Below, piece by piece: positions 11,102-24,503 of a DNA stretch of 64,000 bases. The first letter of the stretch is position 1, and each line of letters begins with the position of its first letter. The notes under the pieces are model-generated. The model did no database searches. It was not told the DNA's origin and was given only the letters and a program-made list of their open reading frames with translations. The position numbers and the translations under genes were made by a program. The stretch comes from Colletotrichum lupini (Eukaryota; Ascomycota; Sordariomycetes; Glomerellales; Glomerellaceae): assembly GCF_023278565.1 (NCBI RefSeq), contig NC_064680.1:4712001-4776000 (forward strand), written 5' to 3'.

Positions 11102-13631
11102 TCACCAATGCCCTTCTCTTCCTGGCGATTGCTGCATGAATGCAGCAAAGTCAGTACCGGCGAGAGGGGACACTGGTGTTTCCCTCATGTCGGCATTAGT
11201 TTGTCTGGAGTCGTCAAACACCGGACGCCGGGCACGAAGCGCTTCCCTACCAACCCAGCTAAGATAGACAGTCTCGTGGACCTGTATGAGATCGGGCCCA
11301 ATTTCCGTCGAGCCCCGGCCGCTTCTATCTGCCTGCTCGAATTCCGGCTTCTTCTCCACCACAAATACTCTATGGTCCTTCCTCTCGATATAACGAGCGA
11401 CAAGAACAAAGCCGATGAACCAAGCAACCCCTAGACCGATGATGATCCATGAGACCGTGGGAATCACCCACCAGGGATTCAGCTGCGTAGATAGGTACTT
11501 CGAAGGAGGAACCCAGTTGGTGATCACCGGGTAAAGTCCACCGCACATGTACACGAATGCGCAAAAGACGGACAGAAAGGGACGGAAACGCTTTCCAGTC
11601 ATCTCGGCCCAAGTACGCGGCAACGGCGGCGGGTCTTTCCCAAATGTCGAAGCGTCATCGTCGCTAAGGGTAGTCGGAGGTCCGCGGAACCGCAAGATGA
11701 GAATGCCCAGCCCCAAGAATGTCCCGATGAAGGCATTAATGACATAGGCGCTCAGGGATGTAAGCAGGGTGTAGGCATCTTTCGGTCTCATATTGTAGGT
11801 CGCGAATATCAGGATAGTACAGCTGACGAAATGGAGAAGCAAGGCTCCGACGGGGGTTTTCTCGCTGTGATGCTCTGGCGAAAGCCACTTCAGTCGAAGA
11901 ACCGATGAGAACCATCCCTTCCTCTGGAACCAGCGCAGTACACGACCGATACTCATATCCGTGTTTTGTGCAAAGAACTTGGGCCACGGAAGCATTCCCT
12001 GGTCGTTGTGAGTTTTGGTCTCGTACATCTAACATCGAGGCTTTACTCACTTCTTTCGCAATCTCCTGTTTAACTCTGGCGGCTGTGTATGTCTGTGAAA
12101 ACGTCATATTAGCGGACGTACACGGCGTGGATGCTCAGGGAGACAATTAACTGACCATGACGACGATGTTACCCAAGGATGAGATGGCAAGAAAGGCGTT
12201 GAAGATCCGGGCCCCGGTATCGCTAGCTGAGCCAAGTGTCCCAAATGTTAGTTCGAAGAACTTTTGTGCAACATTTTCGTTGATTTGGTCCTCTTTTGGG
12301 ACAACGACCATCTATCTCGAAGTCAGCAAAACCTTCTTCCCCGCTTCCGATCCCGACTGTAGGATGGAGCCAAGAGCCGAGCAAAGGAACCCACATAGCA
12401 AATATTCACTGCAAGGTAAAGCGTCACAACGGTGCCAACACCGGCACCCATGGCGATAGGAAACTTCTTCTTCGGCCTACTAATCTCCCCAAGGACATAG
12501 TTGGGCTGCTCGAAGCCGGAGAAGCTGAATATGATGGCGAGAAACGCTTGAGCGTAGCTGTTGGCGTCGTTTGACGCGTTTTTGAAAGAATTCTTGGGTG
12601 AAGTGTTTTCACCAAAGACATTCTTGGCACCTGGGAATCCTCCTGCACCAACGACAATCGTCGCTACAATGATGAGAAGCATGATCATGATTTTGACGAC
12701 TGCGAGGATATTGTTGAGCAAGATTCCCCCGCGTCTAGAGAAAGCATGAATTCCACAAGAGAATGTAGCTACGGCAAGGGCGATACCGCGAACAAGGCCG
12801 TTTCCTGGTTCCGATATGCCGGCGGCTTCGAGAAGTCGCATGGCAAAGTGAATGCTGTTGCCCGCCATGTTGCCCAAAATGATAAAGCTGATGCCAAATA
12901 TGCAAGTCGACAAGAGCAAAGTGTTCTTCCGGTAGGCTGGCTTGCGGAAAACGTATTGTAAGTAGACGAGGTCACCACCGCTTCGCGGGACGCTGTGATC
13001 GTGCCCATTGATCAGATATCTGGGCACGTTCAAGCCATACTCAATGTACACATGAGTTCCGCAAAGACAATAGATTATCCCGGCCAACCAAAAGAGTAGC
13101 GTTGCACCAACACTTCGTGTGCCTCGCATTACTCTTTGTGGGGACATGAAGATACCAGTTCCTAGATTAACCATCTAACTTAGCGCTCCATTGCTCTGGA
13201 AGGGAAGATGAAGACGAGATGTTGTTTACAATGATTACCTCCTCATGGTGTTTCTGGTAATGAAGACAAGAACTCGTGAAAACAATGAGGGAAAGGGGGG
13301 AGCACAGTGAGCAGAATTTCCCACATGTACAGAAACGTCAACGCATGCGCCGCTTGAGAGGGCCAAGGGCCGGAGTGAATCAATCATATTGGTTTTGAGA
13401 AACCCTTACATCTATAGGTAAAGAATCAAACTACTCACCAATCATTCGGTTGATGACTAGACAGGCTACGTCGAAGTATCCTAGTCGGAAGCCCTCCTTT
13501 GGAGCATGCGTGACGATGCCATTGCCGTCACTGATGGGGTCAATCACCTCGTCAATATCACTGTGGACTGAAGCCTCTTCAGCACCCCGTGGCTCTTGGT
13601 AGAAACCAATGGAGCTGGGAAAGTCGTTCAT
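11102..13631 (-). CDS. Amino-acid permease, APC superfamily (methionine-permease/LAT-like)
   Basis: Exons on the minus strand are 13631-13439, 13161-12395, 12311-12156, 12092-12051 and 11998-11102, giving 684 aa. It is a multi-pass plasma-membrane transporter. The first helix begins NRMIGTGIFMSPQRV, the APC glycine-rich unwound helix where amino-acid substrates bind. It runs to about 12 hydrophobic segments, with SFSGFEQPNYVLGEI, NICYMVVVPKEDQ and TAARVKQEIAKEGMLPW as further family blocks. The hydrophilic C-terminal tail is about 150 residues. Substrate cannot be fixed; fungal MUP1/MUP3-like methionine permeases and general LAT-type transporters are closest in feel. Introns 2-4 are 52-83 nt. 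The first is unusually long (277 nt, 13162-13438), but its ends (GTGAGT, AATCTAG) join the conserved motif exactly. The start at 13631 has AAA before the ATG. It is tail-to-tail with the transaldolase gene, 200 bp apart. Confidence 0.87.
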
Positions 13632-15762
13632 TTTCGAAACCGTGTTGATTTGAAAAGAATGCAAGTTTGGAGTCCAAGCCTTGCGGTCGCTCCGTAGCAG
13701 GAGATCAACGCAATGTTCGTATCCCTCACTTTCACAAGATACATGACAGGTAGGCCCGCCATGGGTGTCTTCACATTATGTATGGCACACTTCTCTCGGC
13801 TCGACTTAGGTGCGTGTGTGTGACGAGCTGCTGGCATGCATGCCGGGCGTAATCTAGAAACAGCACGTATCTAGGGCGCGCACCACAGAAAGACAAACAG
13901 GCAGACTTGGCCATGGGTTGATAGCGGCTCGCATGCATGCCGAGGCAGCCACATCCTAAGACGGGGGCTGGTCGAGTCACTCGTGCCACGACAGCCTCGT
14001 CCAGAAATATGCCTCGCAAGGCATACCTGAGGTCTTTCTTTGCGCGCATCTTGGCAACTTAGACACAAGAGGTCTCAACGACGTCTTACCTTATTACCAA
14101 GACTCTGGCGACTACACAGCTGCCAAGTTGTGCCCGATCTAGTGGGTGATTTAGTCTCAGTACTCGAGCGATGATAGGTCTAGCGAAGCGAGCACGAATG
14201 GGAAGAGTCCCGGGAAAACTCAAGGTGACACCCCCTTCTGAGTCTTACACCGAGGTTGGCACGTCGGGAAGTTATACTACCTACCTCGAAGCCGTCAATC
14301 TGTATAGCTCACTGCCACCGCCACATGCATTGCACGCATGGGCTGAGTGCTGATCATCGTTATTAGTCAAGGGTATATAAGCGTATTCACTTAAAGCCTC
14401 GCCCGGTATTCTCTTAAGCATACCCAAACACTAGTCCTAACTGATACTCGCTCAACAAGTTCAGATTGCTTCAATTTACATCTGGGCATGACGGCAAGTA
14501 TAGTGCAATGAGACATTTCAATATCCAGGCTTGGCAGTGAAGCCTCCAGCAACTCACGATCAAGAGTGTCCGGAACTGACTAAATGGTTCATCACCAAGG
14601 GGGGAGCAGACGACTGTGAAGACCCCCAAGTTTGCGGGGTTGATGACTTTATCAAGGATAGGCTTCTGTCCGATTAGTTCATCTTAAATACTTCGAGATG
14701 TGAGTGGCACGACCGCACAGTTCAATAGCTTATCTCGCAATCTTCCACTTCCGCCGCAGACATGCATACCACCCAGCAGCTGGAGGGTCCAGCCCCGATT
14801 GACGGGATTGGATATCATCGTAGGGGTGTCTCGGGTAACTGAGACCGCGTGACAGCCTTTTCTTCCCCTCCCTTTCTGAATAAGACCCCCCGGTTTCCAT
14901 GTGCGGAGGAAATCCGCGCATGAGAACAGGGTGGGCTTGCTCTTAATGGATGCGTAGGAGGTGAGACGTATATGGCTTCCACGCCATCCTGGAGTCTCTT
15001 TCACTCACTACGGAGTAAACTCGACTCGACTCGAGCTGCTATCGCTTGACTAGGTAGAGATGGCTGCTAGGAGACGACAGCCCAGGTTTGTGCTCGGCTG
15101 CTCGGTACTGCCACGGTCGACGCGCGCAGTCACACTTCGAGGACGAGAGACAGCCGACTTGTAGGCCAAGCAAGACTATTTGAGAGAGCCACACGAGTAG
15201 GTCAGAGGAGGTCATTCTCCCCTGTTGCCTGCATGGATGCCCGCTCCATCCTTTCTTTCTCTCGGTGTCGATTTAGGTAGAGCTGTCTGGGCTGCCGAAC
15301 ACAGACTCGGGTTGGTCCAAGGCAGCAAACACAGATATGCCCATGTCGTCGCTACTAGCCTCACTATCTTCTTCCACGCCCGCCTCTCGTGCCTCTTTCG
15401 CTGTCCGGCTGGAGGGTTGTCGCTGCTTCCACTTGTGCTTATTCCATATGCTCGTTCCTTGTCCTACTGCCCACCCCTGCGTTCCTTGGGGCGGCTCGCT
15501 CTCATCTCTGTGACATGCCTGCAGCTCGGTGGCGTCTAAGGTTACTCTGTCGTGTGCTACCACCCTGCGGTTGGGCTTTACTTCAAATCTGCCTTCGTTC
15601 CCCTCATCTGCTTCGCATCTCAGCCCTCTTGGTGAAGCCCGGTTTGGGGAATTTCCATTAGTCGTCTTCCTCGCACGTATTGACACCATCGCCCTTTCAA
15701 TGCCAATCATCTTATAAGGCGCATTTCACAGAAGAACTACCTGCCCCTTGCCTCGTTACCCA
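13632..15762. other. Intergenic region between divergent permease and unknown-protein genes
   Basis: About 2.1 kb with no supported gene. ORFs of 60-145 codons occur on both strands (for example 15273-15710 minus) but have no domain features and overlap each other. It probably holds the promoters of both flanking genes. Confidence 0.45.
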
Positions 15763-18700
15763 ATGGCAGGGCCAATCCAGTTGGGAGATGTCATCAACTT
15801 CAGCAAGCTCGCGTGGGACGTGTACAAGTTCGGTTGGGATAATGACTTCAACGCCAGTGAGTTCCTCGGCGCAATGAATATCACTCTCTAGGGCTGCCAC
15901 TCTCATCGCCATGCCATCCACAACATGTAGAGCTCTATTTGAGAACATCTTATGTATCTGGTATTTCTCTGGAGATTGTTGGCGCCCTTCGAACACAAGC
16001 CATAGCTCAACTCAAAAGACCCTATAAATACAGAAGTCAGCACTGACTTACAGTGATCGCAGCCCGACAATACGCAGAGTTCGGTCGCGATGTTAGGGGA
16101 TTGGCCGAGAACCTCGACATCCTCGGCCGCGTGGTAGACAAAGCCGGCCAGTCATTTCACCAGGAAACAGCGTTCAAGCTTGAGCCATTGCGTTGGGATC
16201 GGTCGTCACTCAACGAGATCCTAGGCGACTATCACGAGACATTGACAGAATGCTGCACTTTGGTAGAGAACAACCATCGCTACCGCCTCAGCAGCGGCCC
16301 ACTGAGAAATATCGAATGGAATGTTCTCGTGGCGCCGGCGGCAGATCGTCTGCGAGCGCGCATAGCCTTACATAATTCCAAGGTTCTTCATGTGCTGAAG
16401 CCTTTTGAAATGTCAGTTCTACCTGATCTCATCCGTTTCAGAGCACTAACAGAGCCAGTGACCTTCTTTGTCGGATTCATGAAGACCTCGCCGGTCGTAT
16501 GAATGCTATGCACCTTGACTTACGTCGCTTCATGGGAATTCTCGTGCCTGATATGGAACAGGCCCTCGCTCAACAGGTTCACCGAGAATCTCTTCACTTT
16601 GATGTGCCTCCAGATATCGAGGATGGATTTCTGCGAGCGTGGGCGGCTGACAGACCGGATGACGCTTTTGAACCAAGTCTCCAGGAGATTGCAGATGCTT
16701 TCGTTATTCATTACCACAAGTCCACCATCGGGTTTACTGCCGGTATCCTGGTGGAGAATAAGGTTCCCGAGTTGGGGCAATATATCAGCCTTTTGAAGTG
16801 TGTCTGGCTGATGAGACGGATTCGTCGTTCGAACGAACTCACTCAGCAGGGCCGGACCTTATCCCATTGGCCCTCCTACATCCAGGAGCTGGAAGACGTA
16901 AGTCGAGCCTTCAATCTCATGCTACCTTGAATAGTACTGACCTGTGCTAGGGTCTTGCATCGCAATGCGATCGATTTAAGCAAGAGCTCATGGCACCAAG
17001 TCTAGCAGGTTTAATACCTGAGATGTTTGACATATGGCCTGAAAAAGAGCTTGCTCAGCTTGTGGACGTGGTGACGAGGGATGCTCTCATGGAAGAGGTC
17101 ATGGATGCGTAAGTTCTGTCCTTAGACCAGGCCTTGACATAATGTGGGCGGTAACTAATATCAGTTTCGCGTCAGACCATTACAGGGCGCCACTTCCAAC
17201 GTTGAGAGGAAGCTTCAGCTGCTTCGCCGAATGGGCGCTGATGGCAAACGCTTCAGGATAAACATTTCGGGCGTTGAATTAGGGGGATCGAGCAGGACTG
17301 CACGTCGTCAAGGTATGGATGCTCTAGCCAGATAGCATCCTCGAGTTGTTGACAATGAATAGCCGAGACCATCGATTTCGACATCACGACCGTCATACTA
17401 AATCCTCTTTATGCAGTGCCATCTAACTCTTTCGGCGCATGGGACATGATCTTGCGCAAGGATGAACGGATTGCCAAGCTGGCTTTCACGCAGTTGAAAG
17501 ATGCTGCCAAGTTCCAACAAGCTGTGACTGGTTTTAAGGCGTTTGATAGTTATAGCCAGTCAGTATCATAGACCCACACACTGAAGGATGCCAACAGCTA
17601 ACAACACCGATAGGTACAAGGCTATGGTTAGCTTTGTTGTGTCTGGAAGAGGAGATCCGATTGTCGAGGGAGCATGTGTACAGTTGTGGGTTCCAAAGCA
17701 ACTCGATGGACAGCTCGTTACGAATAACGAGGCAACGCTCGAGCAGAGCACGTCACCATCCCAGTCAGGGGTGTTTTCTCCATCTAGCACATCAAGACAG
17801 AGTACCCTCCGCAGCGTATGGAACACCGCAAACCCATTCACCACCAGTCCTACCGAGACTGTGTCTATGTGGGGTAACAGCGGTCCACCGGCCGTAGGCG
17901 CATCACGGAGTCGTTCGATGCCATCACCGCCAACAATCGCCGGCCCATTTGGAGTTCGGGCTCCCATGATGATACCGAGACGGCCAGTAGGATCGGGTAG
18001 CACACAAACAACAACAGCATCGCCACCCAATGCTAATCGGCAGGCAACGTTATCGACATCACCTGCGAGCCCTCGGTCTTCATCCCTGCTTCCGGGTTCA
18101 TGGCAGTCAAGGACACCATCCGTATCAACAGTCTACAGCCGACCTGACCGGACCTTCAGCGTTTCAAGCAACTACTCGGCGACGACATCACCATCGAACC
18201 ATAGTTCTAGCGGAAGCGACGCGCACACCGTGACTGTAACGATAGGGGGGCACACGACTGGGACTGTCCACAGGCGCCCTCCCAAGCCAATGCTGGTGCT
18301 GTTCACGCAGAATATGCAGACAGGAAAGCGAGCATTGGTAACCATTGACATTGACGAAGACACCGATGTCAACCCAGACCGGTGCAACTGCCGCCGGTCA
18401 GGAAGAGACGAATCATCATGTCAGATTGCTGCCATTGAGCAGAACCGAGGCAACACCGAGCTATCAGTGCGAAGATACGAAAGCCGAGACGACGACATGG
18501 ACTGGAATCTGGCCAAGTTGGCACTGGGGCGGCGAGGGGAGAAGGACTATGCTGCTGCTGTCTGGAAGGACGTCCGACGCATCAGCATCATGTTCCCGAC
18601 TTCCCAAGATAGGGCAAAGTTTGGAGGCACACCGAACATATGCCAGTGCAGCGCGAAAACAGAAGCCGAACTGAGCAAGTGTCTCAAGGATAAACACAAG

Positions 18701-18814
18701 GGGCTGCTGGGGTTTGTCCGGGAATCTGGCCGGCAGCAGTTGAACGAATATCATCGGGTGCGATTCGAATCGCAGCAGGACGTGGTTCGTGGGATGAGAG
18801 ACGACTATCGATGA
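15763..18814 (+). CDS. Fungal protein of unknown function, 860 aa, seven exons
   Basis: Exons are 15763-15856, 16054-16411, 16459-16897, 16951-17108, 17176-17312, 17363-17558 and 17614-18814. All introns are GT-AG (197, 47, 53, 67, 50 and 55 nt). I do not recognise a named family. Residues 1 to about 300 look alpha-helical: an N-terminal segment (GDVINFSKLAWDVYKFGW), then RQYAEFGRDVRGLAENLDIL and LLCRIHEDLAGRMNAMHLDL. The middle has a basic block (NVERKLQLLRRMGADGKRFR). Residues about 500-630 are Ser/Thr/Pro-rich and probably disordered. The C-terminal part is charged and has several cysteines (DRCNCRR, NICQCSA). The N-terminus resembles the helical leader of many orphan Pezizomycotina proteins and, loosely, of fungal STAND-type receptors, but no nucleotide-binding motif is present. 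No signal peptide or membrane span is evident. The exon model is well supported because every junction keeps frame; function is open. Confidence 0.75.
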
Positions 18815-21303
18815 CAGCTGCTGGAAGAAATTTCGATCAAAGGATAATGCGGTTGAGCTGTGTGTGTACGACTGGGTTGAGGAGGTGCCTAAGTTAAGTA
18901 GTTTTTATCGCGGCATCTTTAGATCGTGATCTAGTTCTTTTGGTGTTACGGCGTCGGCGGCGATAATGAAGCGAACGATGCGCCTGCGTGTTTCTAGTCG
19001 AATAATAAGATGAGGGTGAGCTGGAAGAGAATATTCGCCAAGTCATAGAGAGATGGTCAGGAGGAGGATGTGCACCAGCTTTCGTCAGCCGGGAGACCAT
19101 CTCTACTTTTCGTCAACGACTAGTATTGGATAGCCCCACGCGCGTTTGCGAGAGTGGCCTTTCCATTCAGATGTCTGAAACATCTTGATAGCTCATTATC
19201 CCTTCAGCTTACTTGAATAAAACAAACCAAATTAGGTTTTTTTGTTATCAAGGGCGACATTTGAGTAAAGTCGGATAAGTCATGGATCAGGAGAGCCGGG
19301 AATTAGTGATGGTTCAGCTTTCCGAACCGGAGATAACCTCAGACTCACTGGTGAGCTTCCTAAGGTGTCTTCGGCGAGACCCTTTATGGGGGTTCTCCTT
19401 TGCTGTCGGAGCCCGCCGATGGCAGACCAAAGCTCTCTGGTGTCTTTGCTGTTTCTAGCAGAGAGCGACGCGTTTATTGCAATTCTTCATCCCGCCCAGC
19501 CGTGCCGAAGAGCTGCATCTCCGAGTCTCGGCAGCAGACTAAGCCAATGAGATAGGCGCTGTGTCGCGGGTGTCGACGCCTCTATCTCCCGGGATTCCCT
19601 CCTTGACTCGATTGGGGTGCTGTCTTATCTCTACGGAGACTTGGTGTGCGCTTCTCTGGGGTGCCTGGGTGGCCTGGTCAGCTCTTATCTTCACGCCAGT
19701 CCGGATCTAAGCAGTTGGTTTGCTTTGGGGCTCTTTGGGGAGAGGGGCTCTGGATTGGCATCCGTTAGAAGGTGTGTCGCGTAAAAGAATGTCTGCCCAC
19801 AACCTTTCGGTGGGCAGAGGTCAAGCCTGGGTAAAAGGCATCAGACGATGTATCTAAAGCTGAGGCAAAGCAGCATCGTGTGCTTCTTGACGTGTTAAGA
19901 GTCAGAGTCAAAGGTGTTGAGTTGACACTATCCATAAACCAGGGGGGGAGACCATTATTCGCGCACGAACCATTCCCAACTTTACCCACGAACGACTGTC
20001 ATCAAGGTACACCCAAGTTGCCAATTTCTCAATGGCATGATGCATTTCTCTACAGCACCACACGATCGTGGTTGTTCCGCCACCGTTTGGAGTCAAGAAG
20101 GATGAGCCGTAGAAACGGCAACTCGATCTGGCCGGCGGCGAGCAGCGATTATGGCATTACGTCGGGGAAGTTCGCGGCAGGATGGAACCTACAGAGATCA
20201 TCAGCCGCCGAGAAGAAAATGGATAATTAATGAGACACTGACAAGACAACTATGCTGAGAGCCCTGAGAGTCGGGACCCCCGCGGAGATCACACAAGGCG
20301 AGCCGCTGGCAGTTGACCCATCATCCCGCTCTTTGGCGCCGCATGTCGCACTTCGAACTTCGCAGCTCGCCGCATCTCTCTATTACTCTGTAGCTTGATC
20401 TCCCCGGGCCCATGTAGGACGTGCCCGAACGAGCACTCAGAGGATGAAGGCGGGATTCTCCTGGTGTGCCACGCGGGAGCGATGCCGGGGAGTTCCCCCA
20501 CACTCAGGCCCTCCCCCCCAAAAGAAGATGTCGACGTTGGTTCTGATGGGTGCTCCGGATCCTCTGCAGTAGCGCCATTGCTGCTGTTGGGTCGCTGTAT
20601 CAGGCATGACGGAACAAACATGTCACTTGCAAGATACCAAGTTGCGTTCTACCTAGTTGTTTCCTCTCTCTGCTTCTCAAGACTTGACATGCCATCTACA
20701 TGATGACGAGCTGTGAGTTCAGTAGCAGAGCAATGTATCTTCAGACTCTCTTTCTCTCTCACCACCCCTTGTTACTGGCAACCCACGTCCTAAGACAGCC
20801 GGTGCTACTCTGGATTCCTAGACGCGACCGTCAATCTTCTGCGCGCTCGGCACCCCGGCCGGGCACGGCACCCTCTCGAGTCTCTCAGCTACGCAGCTAC
20901 ACACCCGTGGCACCCTACTCCAGAACCGGGCCCGCTCCTCTGGGGATACACATTTTTTTTACTATCACTAGCCATTCACATCGTTCCGAGCCGCTTATCC
21001 CACTGATAGCGGCTGAAGCTAATTGCTCGATACCATCAACTAAAAGGATCTCACCCATGCAAACAATGATCGAGTCAGATTGATATATAAAGAGAGATCC
21101 ACAACCCTGCCTCTGGATGGTGATTCCGTGGATACCGTCGGGTCAAATTCTTTTGTCTTACCTTGTCTTGTCTTGTCTTGTTTGGTCTGCATCATCGACG
21201 AGTCTGACTCCTCTTCGAATCGCAAAGTCGGCGTGGTCTTGGTCAATTACAGTCACCGCTAGCACCAAGTGCCGATTGCACGACTCAAAACGTCGGCGAC
21301 ATC
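18815..21303. other. Intergenic region upstream of the purine permease
   Basis: 2.5 kb without a supported gene. It holds the 3' UTR of the upstream gene, a CTTGT pentamer repeat at about 21161-21182, and short ORFs with no family features. The last few hundred bases are probably the purine-permease promoter and 5' UTR. Confidence 0.45.
21161..21182. repeat. CTTGT pentanucleotide repeat
   Basis: Four near-perfect copies of CTTGT about 120-140 bp upstream of the purine-permease ATG, probably within its promoter or 5' UTR. Confidence 0.75.
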
Positions 21304-23504
21304 ATGGATGAAGATCAGGGCCCAAGCCAAATCGTCCCTGGGACAGCTCCCAAGCGGACAATGGGAGATCGCCTTCGCAGCACCAAGAACAGATTCTTCA
21401 CCAAGGACGGCCTGATCGGCGACTACGACTATGCTTTCCTCTTCACCCCGAACTTGCCGTTTATGAGGAAGAGTCGCAAAGCCGCTCCCTTCTTTGGCTT
21501 GAACGACCGGATGCCTACGCTCTTGGCCCTGTTGCTAGGATTCCAGCACGCCCTTGCCATGTTGGCTGGCATCATCACGCCGCCTATCCTGCTGAGCGGC
21601 GCTGCAGGTGCTAATCTCACTGGGGAGATGCAACAATATCTTGTCTCCACAGCTTTGATTGTCTCCGGCTTGTTGTCCATGATCCAAATCACCAGATTCC
21701 ATATTCTGAAGACTCCGTAAGAAGAAGAAATGCATCCCTACTGTGAGACATTCCAACTTACATCTCCATGTAGCTATTATATTGGAACTGGCTTGATCTC
21801 TGTAGTCGGCATCTCCTTTGCCATTATCCCGGTCGCTCAGGGAGCCCTCTCCCAAATGTATGCCAATGGAATCTGTCCGATGGATGGGGAGGGAAACAAG
21901 CTCCCGTGCCCTGACGGATACGGCGGTGAGTCTTACCCTTGAACCTTCAAGCAATACTTGTTCAACTGACAGAGTGAAGCCATCATCGGCTCTAGTGCCC
22001 TTTGCGCTCTGATTGAAATTGCCATCTCCTTCATGCCCCCAAAGGTGATGCTTCGCATCTTCCCGCCCATCGTGACTGGCCCGACAGGTAAGCCCCCGAA
22101 ACGTGAAAACCCGTGAGAGACGGCGTCTGACGTGTGCTCAGTCATGCTCATCGGCATCCACTTGATCGAGACTGGTTTCCAGAACTGGATGGGCGGCTCC
22201 GGCCCTTGTGCCAACCCGACTTCCGACTTCTTCGCCCGGTGCCCCAACATTTCCGCGCCTCATGCCCTCCCTTGGGGCTCCGCCGAGTACTTGGGCTTGG
22301 GCTTCTCCGTCTTCGTGACCATCATTCTCTGCGAGCGATTTGGCGCGCCCATCATGAAGTCGACATCCGTTGTTATTGGTCTCCTTGTTGGTGAGGAGCA
22401 ATCCTGCGTCTTTCGCCATGCCCATATGCTCTGTTACTGACCTGCTCCTAGGATGCATCATCGCCGCTGCGACTGGTTACTTTGACCGCTCCGGAATCGA
22501 CAGTGCCCCTGCCGCCTCTTTCATCTGGGTGCACACCTTTAAACTCACCCTTTACGGGCCGCTCATCTTGTAAGCCTCAAACTACGAGTCATAGGCGAGC
22601 ATGTGAAAACCGAAGCTAAACATGTCAACAGGCCTTTGTTAGCCGTCTATATCATCTGCGCCACCGAGGCCATTGGTGACATTACTGCTACTTGTGATGT
22701 CTCTCGCCTTGAGGTTGAGGGCCGTCTTTTCGAGTCCCGTATCCAGGGAGGCGTCCTCGCTGATGGTATCAACGGCGTTCTTGCGGCCCTAATGACCATC
22801 ACACCTATGACAACTGTAAGCTGATGGAGTCTGCCCAGCTCTGAACAACTTGGAAACTGACTGAAGAAAGTTTGCTCAAAACAACGGAGTCATCGCTCTC
22901 ACCCGCTGTGCTAACCGCAGCGCCGGCTACTGCTGGTATATTTTCTAATTCCAGTTCTCAAGAACTTCCCGGCTAACACTTGTCTAGTTGCTTCTTCCTC
23001 ATCATTATGGGCATCTTTGCCAAATTCGCCGCATCGCTTGTCGCCATCCCCTCCTCCGTGCTTGGAGGTATGACCTCGTTCCTCTTCACGGCTGTCGCCG
23101 TCTCCGGTATGGCCATCATCACAAAGGGTGTGCCTTTCAACCGACGAAACCGCTTCATCCTGACCGCTGGTCTCACACTCGGCTATGGCGCCACTCTCGT
23201 TCCTACGTATTTTGACAACGTCTTTACGTATGCTGGTGACAACCGCGGCCTAAGGGGGTTCCTCGACGCCATCGTACTCATCATGGAGACGGGCTTCGCT
23301 ATCACAGCCTTCGTCTGCATGTTCCTCAACTTTGTGCTCGACGAGGAGATTGAGGACACAGAGGGCCATGATGTCATCCCCACCACTGGTATCGTTACTC
23401 CAAAGGACGTTAATGGTGGGGAGAGTGCGCGGGGAGCTGATTCAGAGGATATTCAGCCCGTTGGGCATAACACCACTGGCAAGCGTGATGAAAAGCTGTC
23501 TTGA
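21304..23504 (+). CDS. Purine (xanthine/uric acid) permease, NCS2/NAT family, UapA/UapC type
   Basis: Exons are 21304-21716, 21774-21925, 21980-22087, 22142-22390, 22452-22569, 22632-22815, 22871-22935 and 22988-23504, giving 601 aa. The seven introns are 52-62 nt, all GT-AG. It is a plasma-membrane nucleobase:H+ symporter. The first transmembrane segment has the NAT QH motif (GFQHALAMLAG). ATEAIGD supplies E359 and D363, and the NAT signature QNNGVIALTR starts at Q411-N412. These correspond one-to-one, with a shift of three residues, to the substrate-binding E356, D360, Q408 and N409 of Aspergillus UapA. This argues for xanthine/urate transport or the broader purine range of UapC. An N-terminal cytosolic arm and an acidic, hydrophilic tail flank about 14 segments. 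It lies 1 kb upstream of, and in the same direction as, another nucleobase carrier from an unrelated family. Confidence 0.93.
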
Positions 23505-24503
23505 AGTCGAAAGCTGTGTTGATTTCAATGGCGTGGATAGTTGTGCGATTTTGCATTAAAAGCTGAGGGTTTCCTGTGTTTGAATGTGTTTTTGATCATG
23601 TACGAAGTCTGAATACCCGCCCTCACTGTCTCGAATTCACTCTGAGCCACTGTTGTGCAAGCCACGTATCTTACCGCAACGAGACTTTCCTGTGCCCCTT
23701 GCTTGGAGCATCCGGTGGCATTATGTCTGACTACTAACACCTGACAGTAAGTATGGGCGAGAAGATCGCGCTTTAAAGACTTCAGTGTCATAAAGCAGAT
23801 CATCAAGGTGGATAAGTGATAACCGATTTGACGCCACAGAAAGCTACGCTTCGGATACCTGACGTCTCATGCGAATGCTGCATTGTCGCCTCAACAACGC
23901 CACGCTAGATGGTTTCGGTTGTCAATTGGTCTTCTTTTGCACAGGCGGAATAGCAACATCGAGGGTTGATAAGAAGGCCGACGGCAATTGGTCACACGAA
24001 TCCCACTCTGGTGCGTCTACCCCCTGCGCTGTTGATCGAGTGCCTGGCATCCCTCCATGTCGCCTCGTTATCTGTCTTTCCCCAAAGACCAGGCCATCAG
24101 GCTTACTTGGTCGACTTGCTTGCCCAGGATAATCGTTTGAGAGCATGGCTGAACAGTCAACCCCGACCAAGTATTCATTGGCGACATGGCCTTGTTTTCT
24201 TTGGGCTGCAGGATGCGGAGCTGGCCGGAGCGAATCCCGCAAATGTAGGTCGTATAGAGGTCGAAAGGTCACATCCGTAGACGAGTTGCTTTGCATAAAG
24301 CTGGATGCTTTCGGACTATATAGGTGTGGCCATGTCTCACTCCTCCTCGGCGTGGCTTGGTCTGCTGCAATTGTGCACCCACAAGGTTGTTGGCACACAT
24401 CAATTTTCTCGGAAGGCCGTTTTTGACCACAACTTCAATCTAGGAGTGCGAGGGCGACGGTATTTTTGGTCTGCGTGAGGACTCGGACAGCTTCAACGAC
24501 AGG
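23505..24503. other. Intergenic region between the two nucleobase permease genes
   Basis: 1 kb holding the purine-permease 3' UTR and the NCS1-permease promoter. A TATATAG sequence lies at about 24316-24323. An open stretch of coding-like sequence continues upstream of the chosen NCS1 ATG to a TAG at 24441, so a small 5' exon may lie here (possible exon 24332-24385 spliced to 24444). Confidence 0.45.

Noticed and set aside
15273..15710. 145-codon minus-strand ORF upstream of the unknown-protein gene
   Set aside because: No start context, domain or splice support, and it overlaps other equally weak ORFs on the plus strand.
19880..20230. 116-codon plus-strand ORF in the 18.8-21.3 kb gap, with others at 20289-20703
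   Set aside because: Isolated, with no recognisable family and ordinary intergenic composition.
24145..24426. 93-codon ORF between the two nucleobase permeases
   Set aside because: The translation has no family features and overlaps the likely NCS1 promoter. Only the short segment 24332-24385, in another frame, is considered as a possible exon.
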